From Pleurodeles waltl (taxonomy: Eukaryota; Chordata; Amphibia; Caudata; Salamandridae): a stretch of 64,000 nucleotides of DNA. Each line of letters opens with the position of its first letter. The first letter of the stretch is position 1. The position numbers were made by a program, and so were the translations under genes. The DNA lies in contig NC_090444.1 of NCBI RefSeq assembly GCF_031143425.1, forward strand, positions 1,312,059,324 through 1,312,123,323, written 5' to 3'. The notes beneath the pieces are model-generated. The model was not told where the DNA came from and made no database searches. It saw only the letters and a program-made list of their open reading frames with translations. This document shows, piece by piece, positions 34,498 through 45,589 of the stretch.

Positions 34498-35120
34498 TTA
34501 CTATGCTTAGTGGAGCCAAGTGTGGTTTTTGTTTTGCGTTTTGGGACCCATGAGAGATTTCTTGTCTAGGACGCTGTCCTTATCTCTCTCATAACCACTA
34601 GCACTCAGTCCCACAGCTTGCAGTGTCTTACCAGTCTCCTGATGTGGCATGGGGTATGTGTTATCCTTGCTGTTGCTGCAGACCCTAGTGTCATTCCTGG
34701 TCTCTTGGTTCATACTGCACCCCCTGAGCAACCTGCCATGCGGGAACCACAAATGAGCATTTTCAGAATCCAGACTGTAGTCACCAATGCACTAGCTTCC
34801 TGCAGCTAGTGAACCAAATAGTGCTGAAACCTAAACAGCCCAAGGCGCCCAAACGCTGAAGCTGAAGCCCAATTATCAGCCTCCTGACCTTGACTGAAAC
34901 AGGAAGTCCAGAGGGCACATGAAGTTGAACTACCTTATCCACCACAACCTCACTTTGGCTCCTCTCTGCACTGCCACCCAACTCGCTACTTCACAGCCCC
35001 CTCAAATGTAAATCTGCGCTGATGCACACTGCTGTTGTCTTGGCTTTATTAACCCCGTAGCTCAGACCTCTGCAGCTTTCTTTGAGCTCTGATCCATGCC
35101 TGTCCACAGCTGCAAACAGA

Positions 35121-35230
35121 GATGCTGCCATTGAAATGTGCCATGCACCTATATCCTTTAGCCCTTGTAGATAGAGTTGCTGCCATTAGTATGTGCCATG
35201 CAACTATATCCTTTAGCACTTGTTGCTCTA
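35121..35230. repeat. 55-bp direct duplication in LINE B 5' region
   Basis: GCTGCCATT...TGTGCCATGCA...CTATATCCTTTAGC occurs at 35123 and again at 35178 with a few substitutions. Small tandem duplications are common in 5' UTRs of L1-like elements. Confidence 0.75.
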
Positions 35231-35785
35231 ATCGGGCCCGGCAGTCGGTGTTTTGCAGTTCTACGAAGCACATTACAGCTGTGTGTACCGCACAGCTGTG
35301 TGGGTCGCCTCCGGAGATCTCGAAGCATTGTTCACAAGCTCACATGCTTGCCTGTTCTGTCTCTACTGCATCATTGGGATGAGTCAGTCAGGTCAGCTAG
35401 CTAGCTAGCTGGCTGGGAGGAGAGTGGGAGGGAGAGCCTAACCACTTTAGCTTCACAGTGCCATCTTCCTGAAACATGACTCTGTGCAGATTATTTTGAA
35501 TACATATAATTTGTTTTGGGATATATACCGTCTAACGTTTCTAAAGACTGTTATAGACCGTTACCCACTTGACCCAAAATTAATCTATTATCAGCACACA
35601 CTTGAATGTGAAGCTGCAGTTGACCTAGCTTCATTGGAAACATACATTTAAGTGCTAGAGCTTCAGCTGTGTCTTCCATCTAAAATGCTCCACTGTTTCA
35701 ATCCTGTATTTGTGCATGTCATGTTTGCAAAGTGATTATGGGGGCACATTTGATGTGAACCCAAGCATAAGTGTATATCAAATAG

Positions 35786-36095
35786 ATGATCCTTAGTAAG
35801 TCTGATGAAATACCACACTTGGGCAATTGTTGCTACAGCATAGTGCTAATAATCCAATCAAACGCCATTCAAAACTCAGTGAAACCAAAACAAGCTGATA
35901 TACTGGCCCCACACCTTTTACACCTGTTCCAGATAGCCCCAGAGGACAGGATTCTCCCACTGTATCTATGCAAAGCAGTAATAGTGATGATACATAAATC
36001 TGTTAAGCCACCAACACGGTGTTGCTCATACCCCTCAATATCTCTGTTAAACATGGAATTAAAAATACTGGCCACAATTTCTAGCCATGCAACAG
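35786..36095 (+). pseudogene. LINE C reverse transcriptase, N-terminal block
   Basis: The 104-codon frame holds ADILAPHLLHLFQ, LPLYLCKAVIVMIHKSVKPP and CCSYPSISLLNMELKILAT, corresponding to the L1 RT text 'A-x-I-x-x-I-x-K-P-x-K' and 'Y-R-P-I-S-L-L-N-x-D-x-K-I-L-A'. Reading breaks off at about 36095, where unrelated sequence begins. Confidence 0.75.
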
Positions 36096-36301
36096 CATAA
36101 TTTTGTGTGTTGTGACACATCTACTATGCTTAGGAATTGTGATGTGTGTAACATGTCTTAAGTCAGAGTGTCAGTACAAGAATGCATGAATATGGGGGCA
36201 CATATCTATGCACATGGTACCTACATGATGAACGTCAATGCTGGTCTCATCCCCTACAAGCAATTCACTGAGTATGTAAAACATGTTGAACACATGTATG
36301 C

Positions 36302-36885
36302 TACACCCACTACATAGCCCGGACTCCGAGTGATCTGGCTGGTAAATCTGTGTGACTAAGACAGCATTAGTTCAGCTGCAGCTCTGGATATAATCTCTGC
36401 TTCTGATACAATTCGCTTCTCAAATCAAGGCACTGTCGTTTTTGTCCTGAGGAGGCCGTACTTGATAAGGCCGAAACACGTCGACTATATCATATTAAGG
36501 AGTGACTGTTGGAATTTTGGAAATTTTTGGACTGAATAATTCGGGGAGTGGATCGAACTTTCATCCCAGTGAACAATTGCCTTCACTGAATAGGATATTT
36601 TCCTCCCACAACTGTCACTACCTGGAATGGTGACTGCTTGACACTTGATGGTTAAGCAGCTTTTATCTTTTTTTATGTATCACGGTGCTTTTCTTGTTAG
36701 GTTTACCTTTTATGTATGTGGTTTCGTGATGTACAGGCGATTTGTGGACTCTAGGATTTAATTGATTTAGTTGTAATAAAGAAATGACTAGTCAGTAAAA
36801 AATTAAGGTTTTTGCTTAGATATTTAATACAGATCTATCCCTGCTGTTTTTTGTGCTTTTTCTTTTTTTTTACACCCACTACATA
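36302..36885 (+). mobile_element. 554-bp retroelement with 15-bp target duplication and hammerhead motif
   Basis: The perfect direct repeat TACACCCACTACATA flanks it (36302-36316 and 36871-36885). The insert (36317-36870) begins GCCCGGACTCCGAG and ends in a T-rich tail. It contains a hammerhead core at 36444-36486 and an AATAAA near 36776. No frame has a known domain. Long target duplications suggest target-primed insertion. Penelope-like elements of animals carry hammerheads in their terminal repeats, so a non-autonomous or truncated Penelope-like copy is my preferred reading; a hammerhead-bearing SINE is the alternative. Confidence 0.7.
36444..36486 (+). ncRNA. Hammerhead ribozyme motif (type I layout, very short helix III)
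   Basis: The CUGANGA core is CTGAGGA at 36447-36453. Helix II is GGCC (36454-36457) pairing with GGCC (36469-36472) around an 11-base loop. GAAA is at 36473-36476 and the cleavage triplet GTC at 36480-36482. Helix I has GTC (36444-36446) pairing with GAC (36483-36485). All invariant core positions are present. Helix III would be a single C-G pair with a two-base loop, so cleavage would probably need a dimer, as proposed for Penelope-type hammerheads. Confidence 0.72.
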
Positions 36886-37380
36886 TGGCAGAAATGGCTG
36901 TGAAACAGTTCTCGGGTAATATCGTCAGTGTAAGTACCAGTAGAACACATTGGTGTGAAACAGAGAGACTCAACCTCATCTGTAATTGCCACTGCTCAGT
37001 TTAGCAGGATACAAATGAAATCTAGGCTGTTGTCAGATGTTCCACAGTGCCCAACCTTCCAACACAAAACCTATTACCACATCTACCTGTCCTATACATG
37101 GTCAACATAGTCACCTTGAGTGGTGGGTACACTGGATGGCAGATGCACAGACAAGTAGATGTGTTGTATCTGCCACGGTGACAGCTCAGTTGTAAGAAGG
37201 TGATGAACATGTCAAGAGAGGGATCCGGAGGCAGGACGGAATCACTAGGACAACACACAATTTTCACTGCACACCCATGGAAAGACCCTGAGACCCAAGC
37301 ATATGACACATGAAGTAAGGGAGTACCCAAAATGTTGTAATTAGATTTTTAAAAAACTAAAAAGAATTAAGAACACATGT

Positions 37381-37435
37381 CCTAACCTAACCTAACCTAA
37401 CCTAACCTAACCTAACCTAACCTAACCTATCCTAT
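37381..37435. repeat. (CCTAA)9 pentanucleotide tract
   Basis: Nine perfect CCTAA units (37381-37425) followed by two CCTAT variants. The other strand is TTAGG, the arthropod-type telomere unit, not the vertebrate TTAGGG; here it is most simply an interstitial microsatellite. Confidence 0.9.
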
Positions 37436-37455
37436 CTATACATAACCAACAACAG

Positions 37456-39060
37456 ACCCTAACTCCTCTGGTCCACAAGGACCAATCCAGCGTTATGCTT
37501 AAGCGATCCACTAGGGGCAACGTTCACAGGCTCATAACTGGATGGTGGCGTCCAGCCAAGATCAGACTCTCATGTAGTAGTATCTCCAAATGATGGAAAG
37601 GCATTTGATGCCATACACTGGCCTTCTATGACACAAACAATGCGCAGAATGGGATTTGGAGCTCAATTCCTGTCATGGGTCAACCTATTATACACTAAGC
37701 CAGTGGTGACAGTTAAAATCAACGGAACTCATTAAGCAGAGTTTCCCATCGAGAGATGAACCTGACAGGTGTGTCCCTTAACACTCCTCCTGTTGACCCT
37801 AGAACCACTGGCTTGTCGAGTGCGCACACATCCTGATATCAAAGGATTCCAAATAAGTGAATCCCCGATACCGGAAGAGAAAATTTCCCTATATTTTAAT
37901 GACATTCTTCTGTACTTAACTCACCCAGAGATATCATTCCGAACAGTCTTCCAGGTTTTCGATTGTTATGGAACCCATTCGGGATATAAGATAAGCTGGA
38001 GTAAGTCAGTTTTATTCTCTGTTAGCGGTACCCAAGATTAGATAGACCTCCCTGAGCAATTGTGAGAAACACCAGAGGGATTCCTATATCTTGGGATCTA
38101 CACCTGATCAAAAGAAGTCCATAGACCATAACATAAGGAAAGTACTTTTGCAATTTCAAGCAGATGCAGACTGATGGGGACTACTCCCCCTCACATTATT
38201 AGGGAGTGTGGCACTATTTAAAATGATTACATCTCCAAAATTCATATATGCTATGCAAAACACCTACTACTGGATTCCAGAGGAACTATTCTGCAAAATA
38301 GAGGATATACTTTGGAAACTGCTATGTAATAATTCCCACCATAGGATAGCCTTGCACACTATAAAGCACAATTTGTTCAATGATGGAATAGCGCTTCCAA
38401 ATATAATGGCCTACTATTGGGCCTCCCACCTGATAGCAATAAATGAGTGGAGCCACCAGAGTGGAGACCCCACCTATACAATGGAGCACACACAATTCCA
38501 GATTCACTCACACTACTGTTACCTTTACGGAGGGAGGTGCATGAGACATCTGCTTCTGGCTACACAGGTAACCATAGAGGCATGGCAAAAAGGATACTAA
38601 ATGCATGGAATGGTCACATAGACTCACCCAGGTGATCCTACTGTGGACGAGAGGGATCCTAAAAGAAATCGGGAAACTGAGAGGATTCGAGGCCTGGGAC
38701 ATCATCCATACGCTATGGACTGGTCCCACTATAACATATAATGGCAAAAAATACTCCTAGAAATGAGCAAAGTACTTGAAACCACAATACCAGACGATCC
38801 TAGGTTTGCCCTCCTGGCATACCTAACGACATAGACCTCCTGAGAATTAAACAAATATTTTGTAACCTGGGACTGATGACTGCAAAGCAAGACCTGATCA
38901 GGTACTGGGGAGCCTAGAATAGCCGAATGGAAAACAGGCATGGACCTTTACATTGCAGCAGAGAGAGTAACATATAAGATCAAAGATTGTCCCCGTAAAT
39001 TTCACAAGATATGGGTAGCTGGATTGATTATTATGGTCTGGTGTGCAATATAATTTTGAA
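37456..39060 (+). pseudogene. LINE C reverse transcriptase, palm and C-terminal block
   Basis: Starts with LVHKDQ and a GNVHRLIT-like motif, then the KAFDAI motif at about 37590. The 37769-38041 frame has CPLTLLLLTLEPLA and HPDIKGFQI, then the catalytic box LYFNDILLYL. L1 elements normally have YADD here, so the first catalytic Asp is Asn and the Ala is Phe; this copy cannot be active. SGYKISWSKSVLF follows. The 38208-38600 frame has MALFKMITSPKFIYAMQNTY and GIALPNIMAYYWASHL, the L1 thumb and connection. Beyond 38640 are short fragments in several frames. Confidence 0.8.
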
Positions 39061-39299
39061 GAGGTAACCTTGTCACAGACCTTCTAATACAAAATGTTTG
39101 TATCATTGTGCAATCTGACTCAATCTAAAGTGTTACTCTTCTCTGTCTGATGTACTAAAATATGGCGACTTACTTGATGTAATGATGGACCTTTGCTCAA
39201 TGTTTTTCCTTATGTTAGGCAATGATCATGCCCTTGCTGTAATATCCTTATAAAAATATTCATCAAGAAAAGATCAGTGAAACCTACAGACAGACCATA

Positions 39300-39840
39300 T
39301 TTTGGTAAATGTGTTGCTCAATCTGTTAGCAGTTGAAGGGCCACAGTATTACCTATAGTGCTACTGTTCGTTCTTAAACCTGATTGGTAAACTGGAACTA
39401 GACATGTGGAAGCAGCCCAATTTTACAGGGTGAAATATTTTGCCTTTACATCTAACACTATGATCTGAGAATTAATTGCAATATTTGGGTCACCTTTTTG
39501 TGAATTAGGAAGAAGATTGACTTCTTCCAGGATGATGAAATTATTTGATTTCAAATACAATATATGTATAATCACAGTGATTATTCGACCAAAAATTCAA
39601 ACTTAAGTACATTGTTTGGTAGGCTTTTAGGGCCTGGTGCACCATCTTGTCTGAAAAGATTAATTGCCCATAAAACACCCCTCTTTATGAAGTTAAGCTT
39701 TACGTGCATGATGCCAAAATAGGGGACAAAAGCCTCATCCAGACTAGAAAAGGTCATTTTTCCTGTAAGGTTGTAAAGCCTTGTGTACAATGAACCAGTT
39801 GTACGAATGGTTAGCGATTCATTACCCACTCTCAAACTGG
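39300..39840 (-). pseudogene. LINE A-family reverse transcriptase fragment
   Basis: The 39581-39835 frame ends with INLFRQDGAPGPKSLPNNVL, matching AKQDGAPGPNGLSKML of LINE A at 21.1 kb (the RT fingers motif). Further left the frames break up. The upstream part of the frame (FSSLDEAFVPYF) corresponds to the region before the fingers. A short truncated copy of the same family. Confidence 0.65.
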
Positions 39841-40022
39841 TTACTGACTGCTAAACTGGGCTTGTGATATGTACAAAAGTCCATTCAGAACATAAAAACT
39901 TGTGAATTGAACAGTGATTCCATAAATTATTGTTTCAAAACAGCAATTTCTTATTTTCATTGGCTAATAAGGAATGGTTATTTTGATGTACAAAAGATTC
40001 ACCATTACCAATTAGTTACTAA

Positions 40023-40893
40023 GGCCCATATTTATACTTTTTGATGCAAACCAGCGCCGGTTTGCATAAAAAATGTACCGCCGGCTAACGTCATTCCTAT
40101 GAGCCATGCGGGTACCTTATTTAAGGATTGGCGTTAGCCGGCTGGTCAGATTAAAAAAAAATGACTCAAACCAGGCAGCGCCGGCGTAGGGGAAAATGGG
40201 GATTGTGCGTAAAAAAATGGTGCAAGTCAGGTTTGAGTAAAAAATGATGTCTCAAATTGGACTTGCGCATTTTTTGACGCACAACCCCCACTGAAATGAC
40301 TTCTGTCCTAGCAAAGATAGGAGTCATGCCCCCTTGCCCAATGGCCACTGAGCACAATGGCATTTAGGGGGCCGAAATTAGTCCCCCCATGCCACTTTAA
40401 AAATAAAAAAAGAATACTTACCTCAACTTACCTGGGATGGGTCCCCCCATCCATGGCTGTCCTCCTGGGGTGGGCGAGGGTGGCAGGGGGTGTCCCTGGG
40501 GGCAGGGAAGGGCACCTCTGGACTGCTTCCATAGCCTGAGACCATGGAAGTGAGCCCACAGGTCCCTTAACACTTGCCCTCACCCAGGCGTTAAAAAATG
40601 GCACACATCAGGCTGGGCGCCGTTTTTTAAGACCCGCCCCCTCCTGTGCGTCAAAATGATGCAGGAGTATAAGTAAGGCGCACAGGCCTTAAAGTTATTT
40701 TTGGGACGGGAACGCCTACCTTGCATGTCATTAACGCAAGGCGGTTTACCGCATCCAAAAAATGACGCACACGGAGGTATTTTGACGTCTGCGGGTTTGG
40801 GCGTCATAGTTTAAATATGGAGCAAGGTTTGCACCGAATGTGCGTCAAAAGTTTTGACGCACATTCGGTGCAAACAGAGTATAAATATGCCCC
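40023..40893. mobile_element. 871-bp Harbinger-type MITE
   Basis: The ends are GGCCCATATTTATACTTTTTG and, reverse complemented, GGGGCATATTTATACTCTG. It is flanked by the 3-bp direct repeat TAA (40020-40022 and 40894-40896), the TWA target type of PIF/Harbinger. The interior is rich in CG-containing words such as GACGC and GCGTCA and has no coding motif. A perfect 49-bp palindrome lies just inside the right end. Confidence 0.68.
40827..40875. repeat. Perfect 24-bp inverted repeat with 1-bp spacer
   Basis: Arms at 40827-40850 and 40852-40875 are exact reverse complements; the centre is CAAAAGTTTTG. The inner end of the MITE thus forms a strong hairpin. Confidence 0.93.
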
Positions 40894-41009
40894 TAAATAT
40901 TTGCAGATAGCCATTTTGCATGTGCAATTTACCACAAAGTGGATGCAGGTGGTAATCAGATGCAAACTATAAATGGATACCCAGAATGCAATGCTGTTTT
41001 TCGGAATGG

Positions 41010-41860
41010 TAGATCTCCATGATATGGTGAGGTGGATGCAAATCTTTAGAGCCCAACAAAAAAGAAGGCTAAAGAAGAGGATATTTAGATCATGTGTCAC
41101 ACTTAACGCACAATAGAGGAGGAATTAGATGGGAAGTGTAGGTTAAGCAGGCACGTTTACTAGACTTAATAGATGAAGTAAACTCTAACATTTACTTACT
41201 CATATGCAGGTCATGTGATCCTTACATATATTGGCCTCAGTAAGCTACCGGAGCATAATTGCAGGAGTTGATAGAATATCACGAAGTGCTCTTTTTAATG
41301 TGTTTAGGACTTTCCATGGTGCACTTTTAGCCAGAAAACATTTTCATTTTCCACATAACCAACAGGATTTGCATTTACATTTTATCACATAGCATAGTTT
41401 CTAAAAGTCATTGGTTGTATAGATGGAACGTATGTACTGATATGTCCTACTCAGACACAAAACACGTTTATAGAAACAGAAAAAATACAGATTTCACTTA
41501 ATGTACCAGAGGTATGTAATTCAAAGTGCCTTGTAACAGACTTCGTTGTCGGTTATTCTTTCAGTGCTCATGATTTATTCCTTTTTCAACATTGTGGTCT
41601 GGACGATAGTTTGGCAAGAGGAGAGTTTGACAATGGATATCTATTAGGTAAGTTTTAGCATTTTACACCTATGATATTCTTTATTATGGCATACCACATT
41701 TATTTTATGTTTGTTAATGTTTTCACTAGACGACAGCTCATTTGTTACTAGGGCATAGCTTCTTACACCATACCTGCGTCCCCCATACTGAACGTAGTGA
41801 GAGAGCGTAGTTTAAATATTACATATTAGATGTGAAATGCTTATACCTAACAATGCTGCA
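41010..41860 (+). pseudogene. PIF/Harbinger transposase, broken, with apparent intron
   Basis: The DDE transposase of Harbinger elements is related to vertebrate HARBI1. Plus-strand pieces in order: a basic N-terminal stretch (AQQKRRLKKRIFRS, about 41050); VSYRSIIAGVDRISRSALF and FHFPHNQQDLHLHF (41231-41389); VIGCIDGTYVLICP, with the first catalytic Asp (41407 on); ISLNVPEVC and VTDFVVGYSFSAHDLF, with a conserved HD; GEFDNGYLLG ending at a GTAAGT donor (41648). After an 82-bp gap ending in TTTTCACTAG, sequence resumes at 41730 as DDSSFVTRA-stop-LLTPYLRPP, matching GDSGY...LLTPxLxP of the family. A frameshift near 41390 and the stop at about 41758 inactivate it. Confidence 0.78.
41648..41729 (+). 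other. Candidate intron in the Harbinger transposase
   Basis: Begins GTAAGTTTT after exon end TTAG and finishes TTTTCACTAG. The transposase homology stops and resumes exactly at these borders, with the codon restored across the junction (G plus AC, giving Asp). Confidence 0.65.
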
Positions 41861-42438
41861 TACAAAATGATCACAAAATATTATTCGCTTGAATGTATTC
41901 TTAATGCAATTATAAGTGTGAAGTTGCTATTGTACACATATACTAATGTCGACTATAAGAAATAATTGCTTGCATTATGATTAATTGAATATGTTAACAC
42001 CTACGAGGATTACGTTTATTAGAATCCATAAGTCTTAAGTTAGCGTGAGCCAAAAACTTAGTCGTGTAGCTCTCATATTAAAGCATGTTTTTCTGTTTCT
42101 TCAGTGTGCTGACTCGCAAAAGGCCATGACCCAGTATGTGTTCTTTTCTTTGTTTTATGTAGCAAGTCATGCACCGTTCCCATCCGCTTGCTAGATGCTT
42201 TAGTATAAGTTTTATACGTTTTGCAACAAATATGGAAACTTTCAAGGACAATCGACCATGGAAAAGAGAACTTTTGACCTGAAGAACGTGCCAGAGAATG
42301 AAGTAACCCCGGATGTGCCACCTACGGAAAACGTCAATTATGAAGACCAATCAAAGTGTTATAAATTATCGTGGGGTGACAATTGTATTACCTAATGTAT
42401 AATTTGATAGGCTAAAGATAGTGGGGTATAGCAATTAT

Positions 42439-43125
42439 CCAATAGAATCTTGGGGGAAGGTATTGCGAAAAAGGGATAAAAACCCATGACACAGAAGACT
42501 CGGGAACCTAGGGTAGGGAATGATATCGATTGCATCCAGAAACTCTGTCACTCTGTTTGGTGATTTGAGACTTAAACCATCCTCATCTATAGACTGCCCC
42601 ATTACACTTTTCCTCCTTATGAGGGAAGTGTCCCCCATCCCTTAGACGAAGCAGATTGACTGCGATCTAACTGATTGATCCTGTATGCTGACTCATTCCG
42701 AGGAGGGTAATTATGACAATTGCTATCGTAATTTGTCTATCTGCTTTTCCTATCTAGGTACCAACTGCTGTATTTTTGGATAGAGACCTTAGCTAGATGT
42801 TTTCCAAATTGGTGTTCAAAATTATTTTGCATGAAGCCCAACATGCTGATGCTAATTAGTGGTTAGGTTAGATAATCACTTGACTGACGCAAATAGACAT
42901 GACTGACATTGTACCATGCTGAACTAAGACGTATATGATGTTCTATGTACTCTGATCTGTGTATATCTCACATTGGTGTTTTATGTTTGTGATCTTTGCA
43001 TTATCAAAATCTCGTCACAGTTGCTATATCGTGACTATGCTCTTTTGCTTCTTGGTTTTGAGATTAATACTCTTATTATTAGATTGTAATCAATAGGGAA
43101 TAAAATTCACAAAACTTCAAATAAA
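42439..43125 (+). promoter_or_regulatory. LTR-like promoter and polyadenylation signals
   Basis: CCAAT at 42439 is followed about 36 bp on by a TATA-like GGATAAAAAC (42474), and AATAAA occurs at 43099 and 43120. The spacing resembles U3-R-U5 of an LTR. The limits are unclear: a TG at about 41992 and a CA at about 43151, with TGG following, are possible. No second LTR or gag/pol was recognised. Confidence 0.3.
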
Positions 43126-43151
43126 GGTGTGGTTATTCATGACTGAAAGGT

Positions 43152-45585
43152 CATGGTTGCGTCGACAGTTTAATCAATGTCTAAAGTAAAGTATATCATG
43201 GTGATATATGTTGATAACATCATTGACATACTGCTTGACATATTGATCAGTTATCTCGTTCTACGGTGTCTCACCACTGGGTCAAAAGATTCATCGGCCT
43301 AAAACGATTCCTAATGTGTATAAGTTGACATAAAGGGACGCGTTAACAGTAGCTACAACACTGCCCAGACACAACGTGTAGTTGTACATGCATTTAGATT
43401 ACTTAAGGGGAAGTTAGTTGCCTTTACAAAAGTGGTAGAGTTTTGCAGTATTTATCTGAGACTTACTGCAAGATCAATGCATGTTGTGCTATTGCAATTA
43501 GGTCAAGACTACCAACGGAACCAGATAATAAGTATTTTGAGAATGAAGATCTATTCCCTTGATAACCTACCACAATCTTGGATGCCGGTCAAGCAGCAGA
43601 TGTGATGAGACGCAGAACAGACAAAACAAACAACATTTTAAGCTAAGAAAAATACTTTTGGGCTAAAATACTTAAAGATAACATAGTCCCAATCTAATTA
43701 ACAGAATTTCATTGTATTCGCAGATCAAAGAATACAAGAATAAATTATCCCCACAAAGACAAATGAATCATAACATTATGACAAAATATATAATAATGAA
43801 ATTTATTTTCATAAAAGCATTTTTTATTTTTTATTTTTAAACAAACAAATCACTATCTCTGCTTCTTTCTTCCTCTACCGACTAAAGCTCTCTCTACTCC
43901 CGATCCAACATCTATCTGTTCCTTATCTTTCGGTACTGTGGTTTCGTGTGTAGAATCTATGTATTATTTGTAGCGCAGAAGCACTGCTTAGGCTGCAGTC
44001 CTCCTCGCTTTCAGCAAGCTGTGAGGGTCTATTCCACATACATTAACCGTTTGTAGCTCTTTCACTGAGAATGTTACTTGCGGAAGGAATATGGACAGTT
44101 CATCTCCTATGTGACCCAACCCAGTCTGTAGTTTGAGGGCTTTCCTTGATAATATACTTGTGACAGAGATTAGTCAGTCCACGATCTGCTGAATCATTGT
44201 AACCTTCCACAGAGTTGTCTATGTCGGCATCTCTGTGTACCTTCATCCTCATGGAGGGAAGCACATAGTTCTGTTACTGCCTCCACACTAGCCTTCATAT
44301 GTGTGGCCACTCGTGTTTGTCCCTCTGAAAATGACTTGAAACACTCCTTTATTGTTTGTTCTAGTCAAATAACTCTCCTTCCTAAAAGACACACTTTTAT
44401 TGCTGACGTTGCGTAGACAGCATATACCCCTCCAAAGATCTAAACTCTTGAGCTGATGGTATTTTCCCAGGACCCTCCATTTCACATTTGGCCCTTGCGC
44501 TAACAGCAGCCCTACACCTTCTTAGTAGTCTCTGGTGATTGCAAACGAGTAGCCGGTGGTGCAATAAGCCTTGCTGGTTCAGTTGTTCGTGCTGGTGAAG
44601 TTACTCTTGTTCTATGATAGACTGCTGGTGACAGGGGTGCGGGTGAAGTGATAACTGGTAAGCTTACAGATGTTGTGGTGCTTGGCTCTCCTCTATTACC
44701 CCCCACATCTCCAAACTCCAGACCACCTTTCAATTCCTTCTCTAGTACTGTGGGTTCTGTAAGAAAATCCGCTGCTTACAATCTGAAGATATGTTAAGAA
44801 TGAATGTGCAAAATTGTGTACTTCACATTTCACATTAAAATATATATAAACACATTTTGAAATTGATGTCTAAAACTATCTACCTGTTGATGCATTACTA
44901 TAAATAGTATTTCTCTTTAAAAAAACAAAAATTAAACTACATCTCCCACAAAGCAGTATTCAAGTTACATGCAAGACATGGCTGTAACAATTGTTCATAT
45001 GCAAATATGTGCAAATATATGCAAATAATAAGTCAAATGTTGCCTTTATGAACATGCATAACTATATAAGCAAAAACAAATTGCGGGGGTGGCTTAAGGT
45101 TATCTGGAGGTATTGGTTGTATACCAGAGGTGTCAATGTCACTGACTTCAGTCAGTGATTTTGGTCCAATTAGCTTTTAATGAGCTCTCTGTGGGGAAAG
45201 GTGGAGGTTGGATAAATGGGCCTCCTTCTGAGTCTCTATACTGTGCTTGTGCCACCTATGACATTTATCTTCTCTTGTCAGTCCATATTTTGTTTTTAGT
45301 AGTGTCTAATAACAATAAGGAGGGTTTGTCAATTCATTTACCATTATTTTCAAAACTTTTTTCTGTTAGAATATTTAACTCTCTATCAGAAAATGTATGT
45401 TTCATTGTTTCTGTACCCTCATCCATGCCACTTTAGGTAGAGTCTTGGATGGATGGTGTTTGGATATAGTCAGATGGCTGCAAGATTTGTATCTTCCTCT
45501 CTGCTTTCCCAGTCTTTATAAAGCTTGTGTTGGTCTACATCCTGTTTGTGAATGAAATAAACAGACCCATTAGTTGAGAGGAAAG
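43152..45585. other. Unassigned stretch
   Basis: No recognisable domain. A 73-codon minus frame at 44512-44733 is Thr/Pro/Ser-rich, and minus-strand fragments at 43960-44500 resemble helical, charged protein; together they could be a decayed Harbinger Myb-like accessory gene, but I cannot support that. A 93-codon plus frame at 45155-45436 has no known motif. Confidence 0.3.
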
Positions 45586-45589
45586 ATAG

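Larger units (their letters stand above)
28587..35465 (-). mobile_element. LINE B: L1-like non-LTR retrotransposon, nearly full length but decayed
   Basis: Minus-strand order: G-rich 5' region (about 35465-34750), ORF1 (34497-32971), endonuclease (about 32300-31611), reverse transcriptase (31523-29600) and C-terminal domain (29403-28590). The ORF1 coiled-coil/RRM layout and the RT text place it in the L1/Tx1 group. A 388-bp internal tandem duplication sits in the RT. The 3' end is cut by the LTR-like copy ending at 28586. Confidence 0.78.
36096..37455. other. DNA inserted in LINE C
   Basis: This stretch separates the two LINE C blocks. Apart from the 36302-36885 retroelement and the (CCTAA)n tract I see no recognisable gene; a 102-codon minus frame at 37022-37330 has no known domain. 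Its own termini were not found, so its class is open. Confidence 0.5.
35786..39060 (+). mobile_element. LINE C: L1-like retrotransposon RT region, split by inserted DNA
   Basis: Two plus-strand blocks form one reverse transcriptase. The left block (35786-36095) ends in YPSISLLNMELKILA. The right block resumes near 37456 with LVHKDQ and continues to the 3' side. The 1.36 kb between them (36096-37455) is foreign and contains the hammerhead retroelement and a pentanucleotide repeat. No ORF1 or endonuclease is present, so the copy is 5'-truncated. Confidence 0.75.

Noticed and set aside
37381..37435. Telomeric repeat
   Set aside because: Unit is TTAGG, not the vertebrate TTAGGG, and the tract is short and interstitial.
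43200..43560. Possible retroviral RT (VIYVDNIID in one plus frame)
   Set aside because: No flanking RT motifs in the same or neighbouring frames; likely coincidence.
43960..44740. Harbinger Myb-like accessory gene on the minus strand
   Set aside because: Only composition and location suggest it; no SANT/Myb tryptophan pattern was seen.
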